Positions 11,289-19,465 of a stretch of 58,471 nt of DNA are shown here, piece after piece (position 1 is the stretch's first letter; every line of letters begins with the position of its first letter). Under the pieces are notes generated by a model. The model did not search any database and had not been told where the DNA came from. It was given only the letters and a program-made list of their open reading frames with translations. This DNA comes from Paracoccus sp. MKU1 (GTDB lineage Bacteria > Pseudomonadota > Alphaproteobacteria > Rhodobacterales > Rhodobacteraceae). The position numbers and the translations under genes are program-made. The stretch is from positions 1 through 58,471 of the forward strand of contig NZ_LLWQ01000086.1 in the NCBI RefSeq assembly GCF_001447385.1, written 5' to 3'.

Positions 11289-11849
11289 ATGACCGAGATG
11301 CTGCGCATGTTGCGCAAGCTGGCGCAGATGAACCGGCTGGCCAATGCCCGGCTGCACCGCGCCTGCGCCGCCCTGCCGCCCGGCGCATACGGGGCGCCGC
11401 GCCCGTCCTTCTTCGGCTCGATCCGCGCCACGCTGAACCATATCCTGCTGGTCGACCGCTTCTATATCGGCGCGCTCGAGGGCCGGCCGCTGGACGAGGC
11501 CGCGCTGGCCGAGGCGCGGGATTGCCCCGACCTCGCGCGGCTGACCGAATGGCAGGCGCGGATGGACGACCGCCTGCTGGCACTGGTCGCGGCGCTGACG
11601 CCCGCCGCCCTGAGGGAAATCGTGCCGGTGGATCGCGGCTCGCGCGTGCAGCACGACCGCCGCGACGACCTGCTCTCGCACCTGTTCCAGCACCAGACCC
11701 ATCATCGCGGGCAGGTGCATGGCCTGTTGTCCCAAGCCGGCATGGCCCCGCCGCAGCTCGACGAATTCATCGTCGGCGACGATGCGGCGGTGCGGGCCGA
11801 GGACATGGCGCGGCTCGGCTGGACCGAGGATCAGCTGATGCGGCCCTAG
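11289..11849 (+). CDS. DinB-fold protein
   Basis: 186 residues, a four-helix DinB/YfiT-like protein. The three metal-binding histidines of the fold are seen as LNHIL (about residue 54) and HQTHHRGQVH (about residues 137-146). Members include thiol-transferases and uncharacterised metalloproteins; despite the name, a role in DNA damage is not shown. A good ribosome site, GCAGGAGG, precedes ATG 11289. It stands alone between the LysR gene and the RNA helicase. Confidence 0.88.
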   Translation: MTEMLRMLRKLAQMNRLANARLHRACAALPPGAYGAPRPSFFGSIRATLNHILLVDRFYIGALEGRPLDEAALAEARDCPDLARLTEWQARMDDRLLALVAALTPAALREIVPVDRGSRVQHDRRDDLLSHLFQHQTHHRGQVHGLLSQAGMAPPQLDEFIVGDDAAVRAEDMARLGWTEDQLMRP

Positions 11850-11856
11850 TTTCGCT

Positions 11857-11885
11857 TTGACTTGCGGGCCGCGACAGGATAGGCG
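11857..11885 (+). promoter_or_regulatory. Candidate promoter of the DEAD-box helicase gene
   Basis: TTGACT (11857-11862), 17-bp spacer, TAGGCG (11880-11885). The -35 is good and the -10 is poor. It begins a leader of about 100 nt before the ATG at 11996. Confidence 0.4.
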
Positions 11886-11995
11886 GGCGGCTTGGCTCCG
11901 CGTTCCGGGCCGGCGGGCCATGGGAGGGCCCGGCCGCAAAGGGGAATGGTGCCTTCACCCGGATGCGCCCCCGCATCCCCTTTCTGGCGAAGAAG

Positions 11996-14122
11996 ATGAA
12001 CGAACATGATATTGCCGCGCCTCTGGCCGCGGCGCTGGCGGCCAAGGGCTATGCCAGCCTGACTTCGGTGCAAGAGGCCGCCCTGGCCCCCGAGGCGCGG
12101 GGCCGCGACGTGCTGGTCTCGGCCCAGACCGGTTCGGGCAAGACCGTGGCCTTCGGCCTGGCCATGGCCGGCGACATCCTCGACGGCGACAGCCTGCCCG
12201 AAGCGGGCCAGCCGCTGGCGCTGGCCATCGCGCCCACGCGCGAGCTGGCCTTGCAGGTGGCGCGCGAACTGGGCTGGCTCTACGAACAGGCCGGCGCGCG
12301 CATCGCCACCTGCGTCGGCGGCATGGACTACCGCACCGAGCGCCGGGCGCTGGAGCGCGGCGCCCATATCGTCGTCGGCACCCCCGGCCGGCTGCGCGAC
12401 CATATCGAGCGCGGTTCTCTGGACCTGACCGCCTTGCGCGCCTGCGTGCTGGACGAGGCGGATGAGATGCTGGACCTGGGCTTCCGCGAGGATCTGGAGT
12501 TCATCCTCGGATCGGCGCCGGCGGAACGGCGCACGCTGCTGTTCTCGGCCACCGTGCCGCCGGCCATCGAGGCGCTGGCCCGCGACTTCCAGCGCGACGC
12601 GCTGCGCATCCAGGCGATGGGCGAGGCGCGCCAGCACGGCGACATCGAATATCGCGCCCTGTCGGTGACCACCCGCGACCGCGAGCATGCGATCTTCAAC
12701 ACCCTGCGCTATTACGAGGCCAGCCGGGCGATCATCTTCTGCAAGACCCGCGCCAATGTGAACCACCTGCTGGCGCGCATGGGCAATCGCGGCTTCAAGG
12801 TGGTGGCGCTGTCGGGCGAGCTCAGCCAGCAGGAGCGCAGCCACGCCTTGCAAGCCCTGCGGGACGGGCGGGCGCGGGTCTGCATCGCCACCGACGTCGC
12901 GGCGCGCGGCATCGACCTGCCGGGGCTGGAGCTGGTGATCCATGCCGATCTGCCCACCAATCCCGACACGCTGCTGCACCGTTCCGGCCGCACCGGCCGG
13001 GCCGGGGCCAAGGGCACTTCGGTGCTGATCGTGCCCTCCTCGGAATACAAGCGGGCGCAGCGTCTGCTTCAGCGCGCCAAGCTGGTCGCGGACTGGGGCA
13101 AGGCGCCCTCGGCCGACGAGGTGCAGGCCCGCGACGACGAACGGATGCTGGACCATCCCGCCCTGGCCGAGGTGCCGGGCGAGGAGGCGGGGCTGGCCGC
13201 CGCGCTGCTCGACCGTTTTGGCGCCGAGCGGGTCGCCTCGGCCTTCGTGCGGCTGTGGCGCGAGGGGCGCCCGGCGCCCGAGGAGCTGTCGGAAAGCACC
13301 GCCCCCGCGCCTTCGGCGCCGCGCGAGCGGGGCGAGTTCGGCCCGGCGGTCTGGTTCCTGCTCTCGGTCGGCCATTCCGGCCGGGCCGAGGCGCGCTGGC
13401 TGCTGCCCAAGATCTGCGAGGCGGGCAACATCACCCGCGACGCCATCGGCGCGATCCGGGTCAAGACCGACCAGACCTTCGTGCAGATCGCGGCAGCCGT
13501 CGCGCCGAATTTCGGCGAGCGGATCGAGCTGGAGCCCGGCCTGACCATGCGCCGGATCGAGGGCGAGCCGGTTTTCGAGACTGCCGCCGGGCGCGACAAG
13601 CGGCCCGGTCGGCAGGAGTATTTGCAAAACGGTGAAACGGCAGGGGCGGCGTCCCCCGCGCGCGAGAAGAAGCCGCATCGCGGCCAGGCGCCGCGCCCCG
13701 CACGGCCCGAGACGCTGGAGCCGCGCTTCGAGAACAGGCCCAAGCCCGAGCCGAAGCCCAAGCCCAAGCCGGCCCGGCGTCCGGCGCTGCTGGACCCGGA
13801 GGAGGTGAAACCCCGCGCCGCCCGTCCCGCGCCCGGCCGCGAGCCCGCGCCGGACGCCGAGGCGGCGGAAGCGCCGCGCAAGGCCCGCTGGAGCAGCGAG
13901 AAGAAGCAGGCGCAGAAGGCTGCGCCGAAGCCCGGCCTGCGTGCCGCAGGCTTCAAGTCGCATGGCGGCGCGGCGCGCGACGACCGCCCGGCCCGCGGTG
14001 AGGGCGCCGAGGCGCGGCCGAAACGGGCCACCGGCTTCAAGTCGCACAAGGCGGCCGGCGGCTGGCAAGGCAAGGGCGGCGACAAGCCCTTTCGCCCCGG
14101 GCCGAAGCCCGGCAAGCGTTAA
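11996..14122 (+). CDS. DEAD-box ATP-dependent RNA helicase (CsdA/DbpA-like)
   Basis: 708 residues. Helicase core: Q-motif SLTSVQEAAL (21-30), Walker A AQTGSGKT (43-50), PTREL, TPGR, DEAD within VLDEADEML, SAT, and HRSGRTGRAG. A DbpA-type RNA-binding domain follows (FGPAVWFLLSVGHSG to RIEGEPVF). The last 170 or so residues are disordered, rich in Lys, Arg, Pro and Ala, with a KPEPKPKPKP run and two copies of GFKSH. It likely remodels rRNA or structured mRNA, perhaps in the cold. I chose the ATG at 11996; an upstream ATG at 11963 has no ribosome site. A 23-base dispersed repeat lies in frame at 13616-13638, at the junction of folded and disordered parts. Confidence 0.93.
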   Translation: MNEHDIAAPLAAALAAKGYASLTSVQEAALAPEARGRDVLVSAQTGSGKTVAFGLAMAGDILDGDSLPEAGQPLALAIAPTRELALQVARELGWLYEQAGARIATCVGGMDYRTERRALERGAHIVVGTPGRLRDHIERGSLDLTALRACVLDEADEMLDLGFREDLEFILGSAPAERRTLLFSATVPPAIEALARDFQRDALRIQAMGEARQHGDIEYRALSVTTRDREHAIFNTLRYYEASRAIIFCKTRANVNHLLARMGNRGFKVVALSGELSQQERSHALQALRDGRARVCIATDVAARGIDLPGLELVIHADLPTNPDTLLHRSGRTGRAGAKGTSVLIVPSSEYKRAQRLLQRAKLVADWGKAPSADEVQARDDERMLDHPALAEVPGEEAGLAAALLDRFGAERVASAFVRLWREGRPAPEELSESTAPAPSAPRERGEFGPAVWFLLSVGHSGRAEARWLLPKICEAGNITRDAIGAIRVKTDQTFVQIAAAVAPNFGERIELEPGLTMRRIEGEPVFETAAGRDKRPGRQEYLQNGETAGAASPAREKKPHRGQAPRPARPETLEPRFENRPKPEPKPKPKPARRPALLDPEEVKPRAARPAPGREPAPDAEAAEAPRKARWSSEKKQAQKAAPKPGLRAAGFKSHGGAARDDRPARGEGAEARPKRATGFKSHKAAGGWQGKGGDKPFRPGPKPGKR
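13616..13638 (+). repeat. Dispersed 23-base repeat, copy C (inside the helicase gene)
   Basis: GAGTATTTG, two variable bases, then AAACGGTGAAAC. The same 23 bases with two changes occur on the other strand at 20892-20914. Here it is read in frame as EYLQNGET, at the start of the disordered tail. Confidence 0.7.
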
Positions 14123-15357
14123 CCCGCCGTCGCCAGCGCCAGCCCGTCCACCACGGCGGTGAAGGCCCCCGCGCGCAGGAGCTGCGCGCCGGGGCAAAGC
14201 CGGAGCGCCTCGTCGGCGACGAAACCCATCAGGCTGGAGCCGCCGACCAGGATCACGCTGCCGACCTGCCCCGGCGCGATGCCCGCCAATCGCAGCGTCT
14301 CGGCTGCGGCCCGGTGCAGCTCCGTGCGGTGGTCCGCCAGCGCCGCGTTGAGCGAGGCGGGCGAGATCGCCGGCGCCAGCCCCGGCGCGACGAAGCCCAT
14401 GGCGATGCGCGCGCCCGCGCCGGCATTGGCGGCGATCTTGCCGCGCTCGACGGCAAAGGCCAGTTCGTGGCCCAGCTCCTCGTCCAGCACCGCGACGAGG
14501 CGGTCCATAGTGGCGCGGTCAACTGCCATGCGGGCCATCTCGGCGGCCATGCGCCGGATCTCGGGGACATAGAGGAAGGGGATCTTGGCCCAGGTTGCCA
14601 GATCGACATAGATCGCGTTCGGCACCGGCAGCAGGCCCGGCCCCATGGCGCGGCGCAGTTCGCCGCCATGACCCAGCGCCGGCATGGCATGGCTCAGCGA
14701 GACCTGCTGGTCGAAATCGGTGCCGCCCAGCCGGATGCCGTGATTGGCGAGGATGTCCAGCCCCTTGCCCCGACTGCGGAAGACCGAGAAATCCGAGGTG
14801 CCCCCGCCGATATCGACGATCAGCCCGATCTCGCCCGCGCGGCCCAGGCCGTGGCTGGCCAGTGCCGCTGCCTCGGGTTCGGGCAGGAAGGCGACCTCAT
14901 CGAAGCCCGCCGCCAGATAGCAGCCGCGCAGGTCGGCCTCGGCCTGCGCGTCGCGGGCCGGGTCGTTCGAGTGGAAATGCACCGGCCGGCCGGAAAGCGC
15001 GCGGCGGAAGCGGCGTCCGGTCGCCGCCTCGGCCCGCTCGCGCAGCGTGGCGAGGAAGGCGGCGACGATCTCGGACAGGGTGCGGCGCTTGCCGGAGATC
15101 AGCCGCGATTCATGAAGCAGCGCGGTGCCCAGCACGCTTTTCAGCGCCCGCATGTAGCGGCCCTCGTCCCCCTGGATCAATGCCTCGGCTGCCGCGGCGC
15201 CGATGCGCATGATGCCGCCGCGCGCCGGAAAGAAGACGGCGGTCGGCAGGGTCTCGGCCCCCGGCTCGATGGCGATGCGCAGCGGCCGGCCGTCATGCAG
15301 GATCGCGGCGGCCGAGTTCGAGGTTCCGAAATCGATGGCGAGCGTGTCGTTCCGCAT
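14119..15357 (-). CDS. Hsp70-family ATPase, YegD-like
   Basis: 412 residues, against about 640 for DnaK: only the actin-like ATPase domain is present, without a normal substrate-binding domain. The phosphate-1 loop is IDFGTSNSAAA near residue 8, the phosphate-2 loop is DIGGGTSDFSVF near 190, and the adenosine motif is VILVGGSSLMG near 380. This matches YegD-type Hsp70 relatives, whose clients are unknown. Start ATG 15357 is placed two residues before the conserved ATPase strand; the longer frame upstream adds low-complexity sequence. Its stop shares the bases TTAA with the stop of the convergent helicase gene. Confidence 0.88.
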   Translation of the reverse strand: MRNDTLAIDFGTSNSAAAILHDGRPLRIAIEPGAETLPTAVFFPARGGIMRIGAAAAEALIQGDEGRYMRALKSVLGTALLHESRLISGKRRTLSEIVAAFLATLRERAEAATGRRFRRALSGRPVHFHSNDPARDAQAEADLRGCYLAAGFDEVAFLPEPEAAALASHGLGRAGEIGLIVDIGGGTSDFSVFRSRGKGLDILANHGIRLGGTDFDQQVSLSHAMPALGHGGELRRAMGPGLLPVPNAIYVDLATWAKIPFLYVPEIRRMAAEMARMAVDRATMDRLVAVLDEELGHELAFAVERGKIAANAGAGARIAMGFVAPGLAPAISPASLNAALADHRTELHRAAAETLRLAGIAPGQVGSVILVGGSSLMGFVADEALRLCPGAQLLRAGAFTAVVDGLALATAG

Positions 15358-15420
15358 CCCTGTGTCCCTGTCCGCAAAACGCGCGCTGGTAGCCCTTTGC
15401 GCGGCAGGGCGCAAGCGGGG

Positions 15421-16158
15421 TCAGAGCAGCCCGGCCAGCGCCCGCGCGCCGGCAAGCCCGGCCGACAGCGCCATCACGCCAAGCGCCAGCCCGCGATAAT
15501 GCCGCGCCTCCAGCCGCAGGAACAGCCGCCTGCCGATCCAGGTGCCCAGGATCAGGCAGGGCAGCACGGCAAGGCTGAGCCCCAGCGTGCCCGGATCGAC
15601 CGCCCCGGCGATCGCCAGCCCCGGCAGGGTGATGAGCGCCGAGACGAAGAAGAAGATCATCATCGAGGCGCGGGCGCGCGCGGCGGGCGTGCCGCTGGCG
15701 ACGAAATAGGCCACGGTGGGCGGGCCCGGCATGGCGGCGAGGCTGCCGAACAGGCCCGACAGCGCCCCGGCGGCCAACGCCACGCCGCGGCCCGGCGCTC
15801 GCTGGCGCTGCGGCCGGCGCAGCATCATGCCGAGCCCGGCCAGCGAGACCGCCGCGATGGCGAGCCGCCCGGCATCGGGATCGAACAGCGCCAGCGCCGC
15901 GATGCCGAAGGGCATGCCCAGGACCGAGCCCAGCGACAGGCGCAGCACCTCGGCCCGGTCATAGCTGCCGTGCAACTGCACGAGGTCGCGAAAGCCGATG
16001 ATGACCTGCAACAGGATGGCGCTGGCCACCGCCTTTCGCGGCTCGATCGTCAGCGACATCAGCGGCACGGCCGCCAGGGCGAAGCCGAAACCGGTCAGGC
16101 CCCGCAGGATGGCTGCGCCGAAGACGGCTGCGGCGAGGGGCAGAAACCAGAGCAGCAT
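15421..16158 (-). CDS. TauE/SafE (TSUP) family membrane permease
   Basis: 245 residues, about eight hydrophobic segments and little else, the normal size for a TSUP protein. The start FGAAILRGLTGFGFALAAVPLMSL is the family's N-terminal repeat signature (G-x-G-G/F-G). The loop ...SGLFGSLAAMPGPPTVAYFVASG is the matching second repeat. Members move sulfite, sulfoacetate or other organosulfur anions, but the substrate here is not readable. It lies 165 bp after the GlcG-like gene on the same strand. Confidence 0.88.
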   Translation of the reverse strand: MLLWFLPLAAAVFGAAILRGLTGFGFALAAVPLMSLTIEPRKAVASAILLQVIIGFRDLVQLHGSYDRAEVLRLSLGSVLGMPFGIAALALFDPDAGRLAIAAVSLAGLGMMLRRPQRQRAPGRGVALAAGALSGLFGSLAAMPGPPTVAYFVASGTPAARARASMMIFFFVSALITLPGLAIAGAVDPGTLGLSLAVLPCLILGTWIGRRLFLRLEARHYRGLALGVMALSAGLAGARALAGLL

Positions 16159-16323
16159 GTTCTCTTGCAGGCGGGTGGGGCAGGCGCGGCCCGGCAAGCA
16201 GGGCCGTGCCTGCCTTATCCGGGATGCCGGCCGGCGTCCAGCCCGGGCCGGCGGGGCAGGGGCGCGCTGTGGCCGAAGGGAAACGGGCCGCCGGCGCTTG
16301 GCTGGCCCGCCCCGTTCGGGCGA

Positions 16324-16749
16324 TCAGAGGCAATGCGCCCGCCAATGATCGATGCCGGCCTGCGCAACCGCCTGGTCCTGCGCCGGCGTGCCCGAGGACA
16401 CGCCGATGCCGCCGACGGTCTGGCCGTCGTGATCGACCGGCAGCCCGCCGCCCACCACCATCAGCCGGCCGCCGATGGCCGAGGAAATGCCCCAGGCCGG
16501 TGCGCCGGGCTGGCTGGCGGCGCCGTATTCATGCGTGGCCTTGCGCGCGGCGGCGGCGGTGAAGGCCTTGTCGATGGCGATGGTCGCCGAGGTGACCTTG
16601 CCGCCGTCCATGCGCGAAAAGGCCAGCAGCTGGCCGCTTTCGTCGGCGACGGCGATGCACATGGGCACGCCGATCTTGCGGGCATGGGCCTCGGCGCCGG
16701 CGATCAGCAGGCGCGCGTCCGCCTGGTCCAGTCGGGTGATGGTCAGCAT
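16324..16749 (-). CDS. GlcG/HbpS-family protein (DUF336)
   Basis: 141 residues, a single GlcG/HbpS domain. The motif VADESGQLLAFSRMDGGKVTSATIAIDKAFTAA (about residues 34-66) and the glycine-rich GGRLMVVGGGLPV followed by VGGIGVSSGTPAQDQAVAQAG are the family hallmarks. Some members bind haem and sense oxidation; others accompany catabolic enzymes with no known job. It follows the MFS gene by 27 bp with an AGGAGG ribosome site, so it belongs to the same operon. No signal peptide is present. Confidence 0.9.
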   Translation of the reverse strand: MLTITRLDQADARLLIAGAEAHARKIGVPMCIAVADESGQLLAFSRMDGGKVTSATIAIDKAFTAAAARKATHEYGAASQPGAPAWGISSAIGGRLMVVGGGLPVDHDGQTVGGIGVSSGTPAQDQAVAQAGIDHWRAHCL

Positions 16750-16776
16750 GGGTTTCTCCTCCTTGTCGAAAATCGT

Positions 16777-17988
16777 TCACTCGGCCGGAGCGGCGCCGGC
16801 GCCTTGCGGGGCGGGATGGCGCAGGGCGTGCCGGTAGCTGGCCGGCGACAGGCGCAGCGCCAGGACACCGACCGTCAGCACGGCGGCAAGATGCAGCGCC
16901 CAGCCAGGGGTGAAGCTGCCGGTCAGATCGTGCAGCAGCGCCAGGATCCAGGGCGGGATCGCGGCCAGCAGGAAGCCCCCGCCCTGCATCAGCGCCGCCA
17001 GCGCCCCGGCCTGCGCCGGATCGGACAGGTGGTCCAGCGCCACGATCATCATCAGCGAAAAGCAGCCGCCAAGCCCGGCGCCGAGCAGGAAGGCGACGGG
17101 ATGGGGCGCGGCCTCGGGGCGCAGGACCAGCATGGCAAAGCCGAGCGCCTGCATGGCCAGGCAGATCCCCAGCCACGGCCTGCGGTCGCTGCCGCGATTG
17201 GCCAGCGCCGGTGTGACCAGCGCCGAGACCGCCTGTCCGACCGCCAGCACCGCCAGCAGCCCGCCGCTGGCGCCCGCCGACCAGCCCAGGTCCTGGAACG
17301 CGGGCGAGAGCCAGGCCACCGACGAGGAATAGCCGCCGTTGATCAGCCCGAAACAGGCCATGAGCAGCCAGACCCGCGGCAGGCGCAGCCAGTGCCGCAG
17401 CCCCTGCCGGCCGCCCTGCGGCTTGCGCGGCTCGCGTGGCAGGGCCAGCGCGACCAGCAGCGCGGTCAGCGCAGCGGGCAGCGCCAGCCAGCCAAGCGCC
17501 AGCCGCCAGCTTCCCGACCAGGCGGCGATCAGCGGCGCGGCCTGCGCGCCAAAGGCGCCGCCGCCCATCATCATCGAGGCGTAAAGCCCCATGGCCAGGT
17601 TGATGCTGCGCGGGAATTCGCGCTTGATGATCGCCGGGAACACCGCCTGCACCACCGCCGCGCCCAGCCCCAGCAGCACCGCCGCGCCCAGCATGTCCAG
17701 GGCCGAATCCGCCCCGAGCCGCAGGCCCGAGCCCAGGCTCAGCACCAAAAGCGCCAGCACGGTGGCACGTTTCGCACCCAGCCGCGCCTGGATCGCCGGC
17801 CCGAAGAAGGCGCCCGCCCCCATCAGCAGGATTGGCAGCAGCGTCAGGGCCGACAGGCCCTGCATGGTCAGGCCGGTTTCGGCCGAGATCGGTGCCGCGA
17901 CCGGGCCGACCCCGGTCAGGAAGGGTCGCAGCGCCAGCCCGACCATGGCCACCACGGCCAGCATCAGCGGCTGCCGGTTCGCCCTCAC
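16777..17988 (-). CDS. MFS transporter, CynX/NimT type
   Basis: 403 residues with twelve predicted membrane helices. The opening LAVVAMVGLALRPFLTGVGPVAAPISAETGL is characteristic of the CynX/NimT (cyanate/nitroimidazole) branch of the major facilitator superfamily. The substrate is unknown. I chose the GTG at 17988 because it forms a GTGA overlap with the stop of the deaminase gene, a sign of coupled translation. A deaminase just upstream and a GlcG-like protein just downstream suggest it moves a nitrogen compound such as a purine or pterin, but this is inference. Confidence 0.88.
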   Translation of the reverse strand: MRANRQPLMLAVVAMVGLALRPFLTGVGPVAAPISAETGLTMQGLSALTLLPILLMGAGAFFGPAIQARLGAKRATVLALLVLSLGSGLRLGADSALDMLGAAVLLGLGAAVVQAVFPAIIKREFPRSINLAMGLYASMMMGGGAFGAQAAPLIAAWSGSWRLALGWLALPAALTALLVALALPREPRKPQGGRQGLRHWLRLPRVWLLMACFGLINGGYSSSVAWLSPAFQDLGWSAGASGGLLAVLAVGQAVSALVTPALANRGSDRRPWLGICLAMQALGFAMLVLRPEAAPHPVAFLLGAGLGGCFSLMMIVALDHLSDPAQAGALAALMQGGGFLLAAIPPWILALLHDLTGSFTPGWALHLAAVLTVGVLALRLSPASYRHALRHPAPQGAGAAPAE

Positions 17989-18458
17989 GCCCGGCCCTGC
18001 CGTGCCTTCCAGTCGGCATAAAGCTCGCCTGCGCCTTCGGGCCGCACCGGCATGTGGCGGATGGTCATGGATTGCTGCGCCAGGGGCTTGGCCAGTTCCT
18101 CGTAGAGCGCGGCGGTGGACAGGCCATAGGGCGCGCCGTCCTGGTTCGAATAGGCGAAATGCACCTCGGCCACGCCGGCAAGCCGCATGGCGGCCAGGCA
18201 CATCGGGCAGGGCTGGCCGCTGGCGTAGACCGTGCAGCCCGAAAGATCGGGCGAGCCCAGCCGCAGCGCGGCGGCGCGCAGGGCCACCAGTTCGGCATGG
18301 GCGGTCGGGTCGTGGGTGGCGACGGTTTCGTTGACGCCGGTGGCCAGCACCTCGCCGTCCCGCACCACCACCGCGCCAAAGGGTCGGCCGCCGGCCTCCA
18401 CGTTGCGATGCGCCAGCATCACCGCCTGCTCCAGATAATGCCTTGCCTGATCGGACAT
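17985..18458 (-). CDS. Nucleoside/guanine deaminase-like enzyme (CDA superfamily)
   Basis: 157 residues. The zinc site is complete: HAE (about residues 54-56) with the catalytic glutamate, and PCPMC (about 83-87). The spacing and the flanking PFGAVVV and AELVALRAA resemble guanine deaminase (GuaD) and related nucleoside deaminases rather than tRNA adenosine deaminase TadA. It would release ammonia from a purine or similar base. It starts 10 bp after the ankyrin gene and overlaps the MFS gene by GTGA. Confidence 0.85.
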   Translation of the reverse strand: MSDQARHYLEQAVMLAHRNVEAGGRPFGAVVVRDGEVLATGVNETVATHDPTAHAELVALRAAALRLGSPDLSGCTVYASGQPCPMCLAAMRLAGVAEVHFAYSNQDGAPYGLSTAALYEELAKPLAQQSMTIRHMPVRPEGAGELYADWKARQGRA

Positions 18459-18468
18459 CGCCTTCCCT

Positions 18469-19140
18469 TCACCTTGCGCCGGCGGCCGCCAGCCGCGCCG
18501 CGATCGCCTCGAATCCCATGCGGCGGGCATGGGCCAGCGGGGACACCCCCTCGGCATCGGGCAGGTTCACATCGGCGCCGCCCGCGATCAGCAGATCGAC
18601 GATCTGCTGCTGGCGTGCGCCGCCATCGCTCAGGAGGATCGCCTCCAGCAATGCGGTCCAGCCCAGCCGGTTGACGTGATCGACATCGACCCCGGCCTCG
18701 ATCAGCCGGCGGACGGTCTCGACATGGCCGCGCTCGGCCGCCGGGATCAGCGCCGTGCCGCCGAAGCGGTTGGTGCTTTTCAGATCGGCGCCACGGGCCA
18801 GCGTCAGCTCCAGGATCTCCAGATGCCCGCGCGCCCCGGCATAGAGATAGGGGCTGTCCTGGATCTGGTCCTTGGCGTTCACGTCGGCGCCGGCCTCGAT
18901 CAGCGCCCTGGCCGCCTCGACCCGGTTGGCATGGGTTGCGACCAGCAGTGGCGTGCGCCCCTCGGCGTCGCGGGGATCGACCGGCGTGCCGCGGGCCAGA
19001 AGATCGCGGATGGCCGCGACATCGCCATTGGCCGCGGCGGCGAACAGGGCGGTCTCGTGCATGGCCTGTCCCCAGCCTGCCAGGGGGCCGGCCATCACGC
19101 CCAGAAGGACGGCGGAAAGGATTGCAAGAAGCCTGTGCAT
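18469..19140 (-). CDS. Secreted ankyrin-repeat protein
   Basis: 223 residues. An N-terminal signal peptide (MHRLLAILSAVLLGVMAGPLAGWGQA, cleavage probably near residue 26) is followed by about five ankyrin repeats. Repeat signatures include DAEGRTPLLVATHANRVEAARALIEAGADVN and NRFGGTALIPAAERGHVETVRRLIEAGVDVD. It is probably periplasmic and binds another protein. It is the first gene of the minus-strand run that continues with the deaminase and MFS genes, but a functional link is not evident. Confidence 0.87.
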   Translation of the reverse strand: MHRLLAILSAVLLGVMAGPLAGWGQAMHETALFAAAANGDVAAIRDLLARGTPVDPRDAEGRTPLLVATHANRVEAARALIEAGADVNAKDQIQDSPYLYAGARGHLEILELTLARGADLKSTNRFGGTALIPAAERGHVETVRRLIEAGVDVDHVNRLGWTALLEAILLSDGGARQQQIVDLLIAGGADVNLPDAEGVSPLAHARRMGFEAIAARLAAAGAR

Positions 19141-19465
19141 GGCCTGCCTTCATGCTGCGATTGGGCCGCGCGGGCGGCGGGCCGATCCTTACAGAGCAAC
19201 GAGGGATCGCAATGGCCCGCAAGGATCGGCTCGGTCGCAAGGTATCGCAGCAGGGCGTGCAGTATAATATCCAATATCCGAATACAGTTTCAATAATTCA
19301 TATAATATATGCGTCAAGCCGCGGTCAGAGGGCTTGCATCCTGAGTCCAGGCCCTCTTTATCGGCAAATGACCGCAAGACTGCATGCCTCCTGCACCGGC
19401 CATGCCTATACGCCGGACGTGCATTGTGGCTTGATGGGTCAATCTGAAATTGCCGGAGATGCGCG
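19141..19465 (+). promoter_or_regulatory. Long AT-rich control region and structured leader of the symporter gene
   Basis: This 325-bp gap holds an AT-rich island (19259-19315) with two TATAAT hexamers (19263-19268, 19301-19306), neither with a good -35. It is followed by nested stems: outer GCGGTCA/TGACCGC (19321-19327, 19369-19375) and inner AGAGGGC/GCCCTCT (19327-19333, 19351-19357). No coding sequence is evident here. The leader does not match a riboswitch class I know. Confidence 0.45.

Noticed and set aside
13730..13780. CCCAAGCC-like tandem repeats
   Set aside because: They encode the KPEPKPKPKP part of the helicase's disordered tail, which is common in this family, so no separate repeat element is called.
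14314..18021. 1235-codon plus-strand open frame
   Set aside because: Antisense to the Hsp70-like, TSUP, GlcG and MFS genes, all with recognisable domains. The frame is Gln/Arg/His-rich and has no domain.
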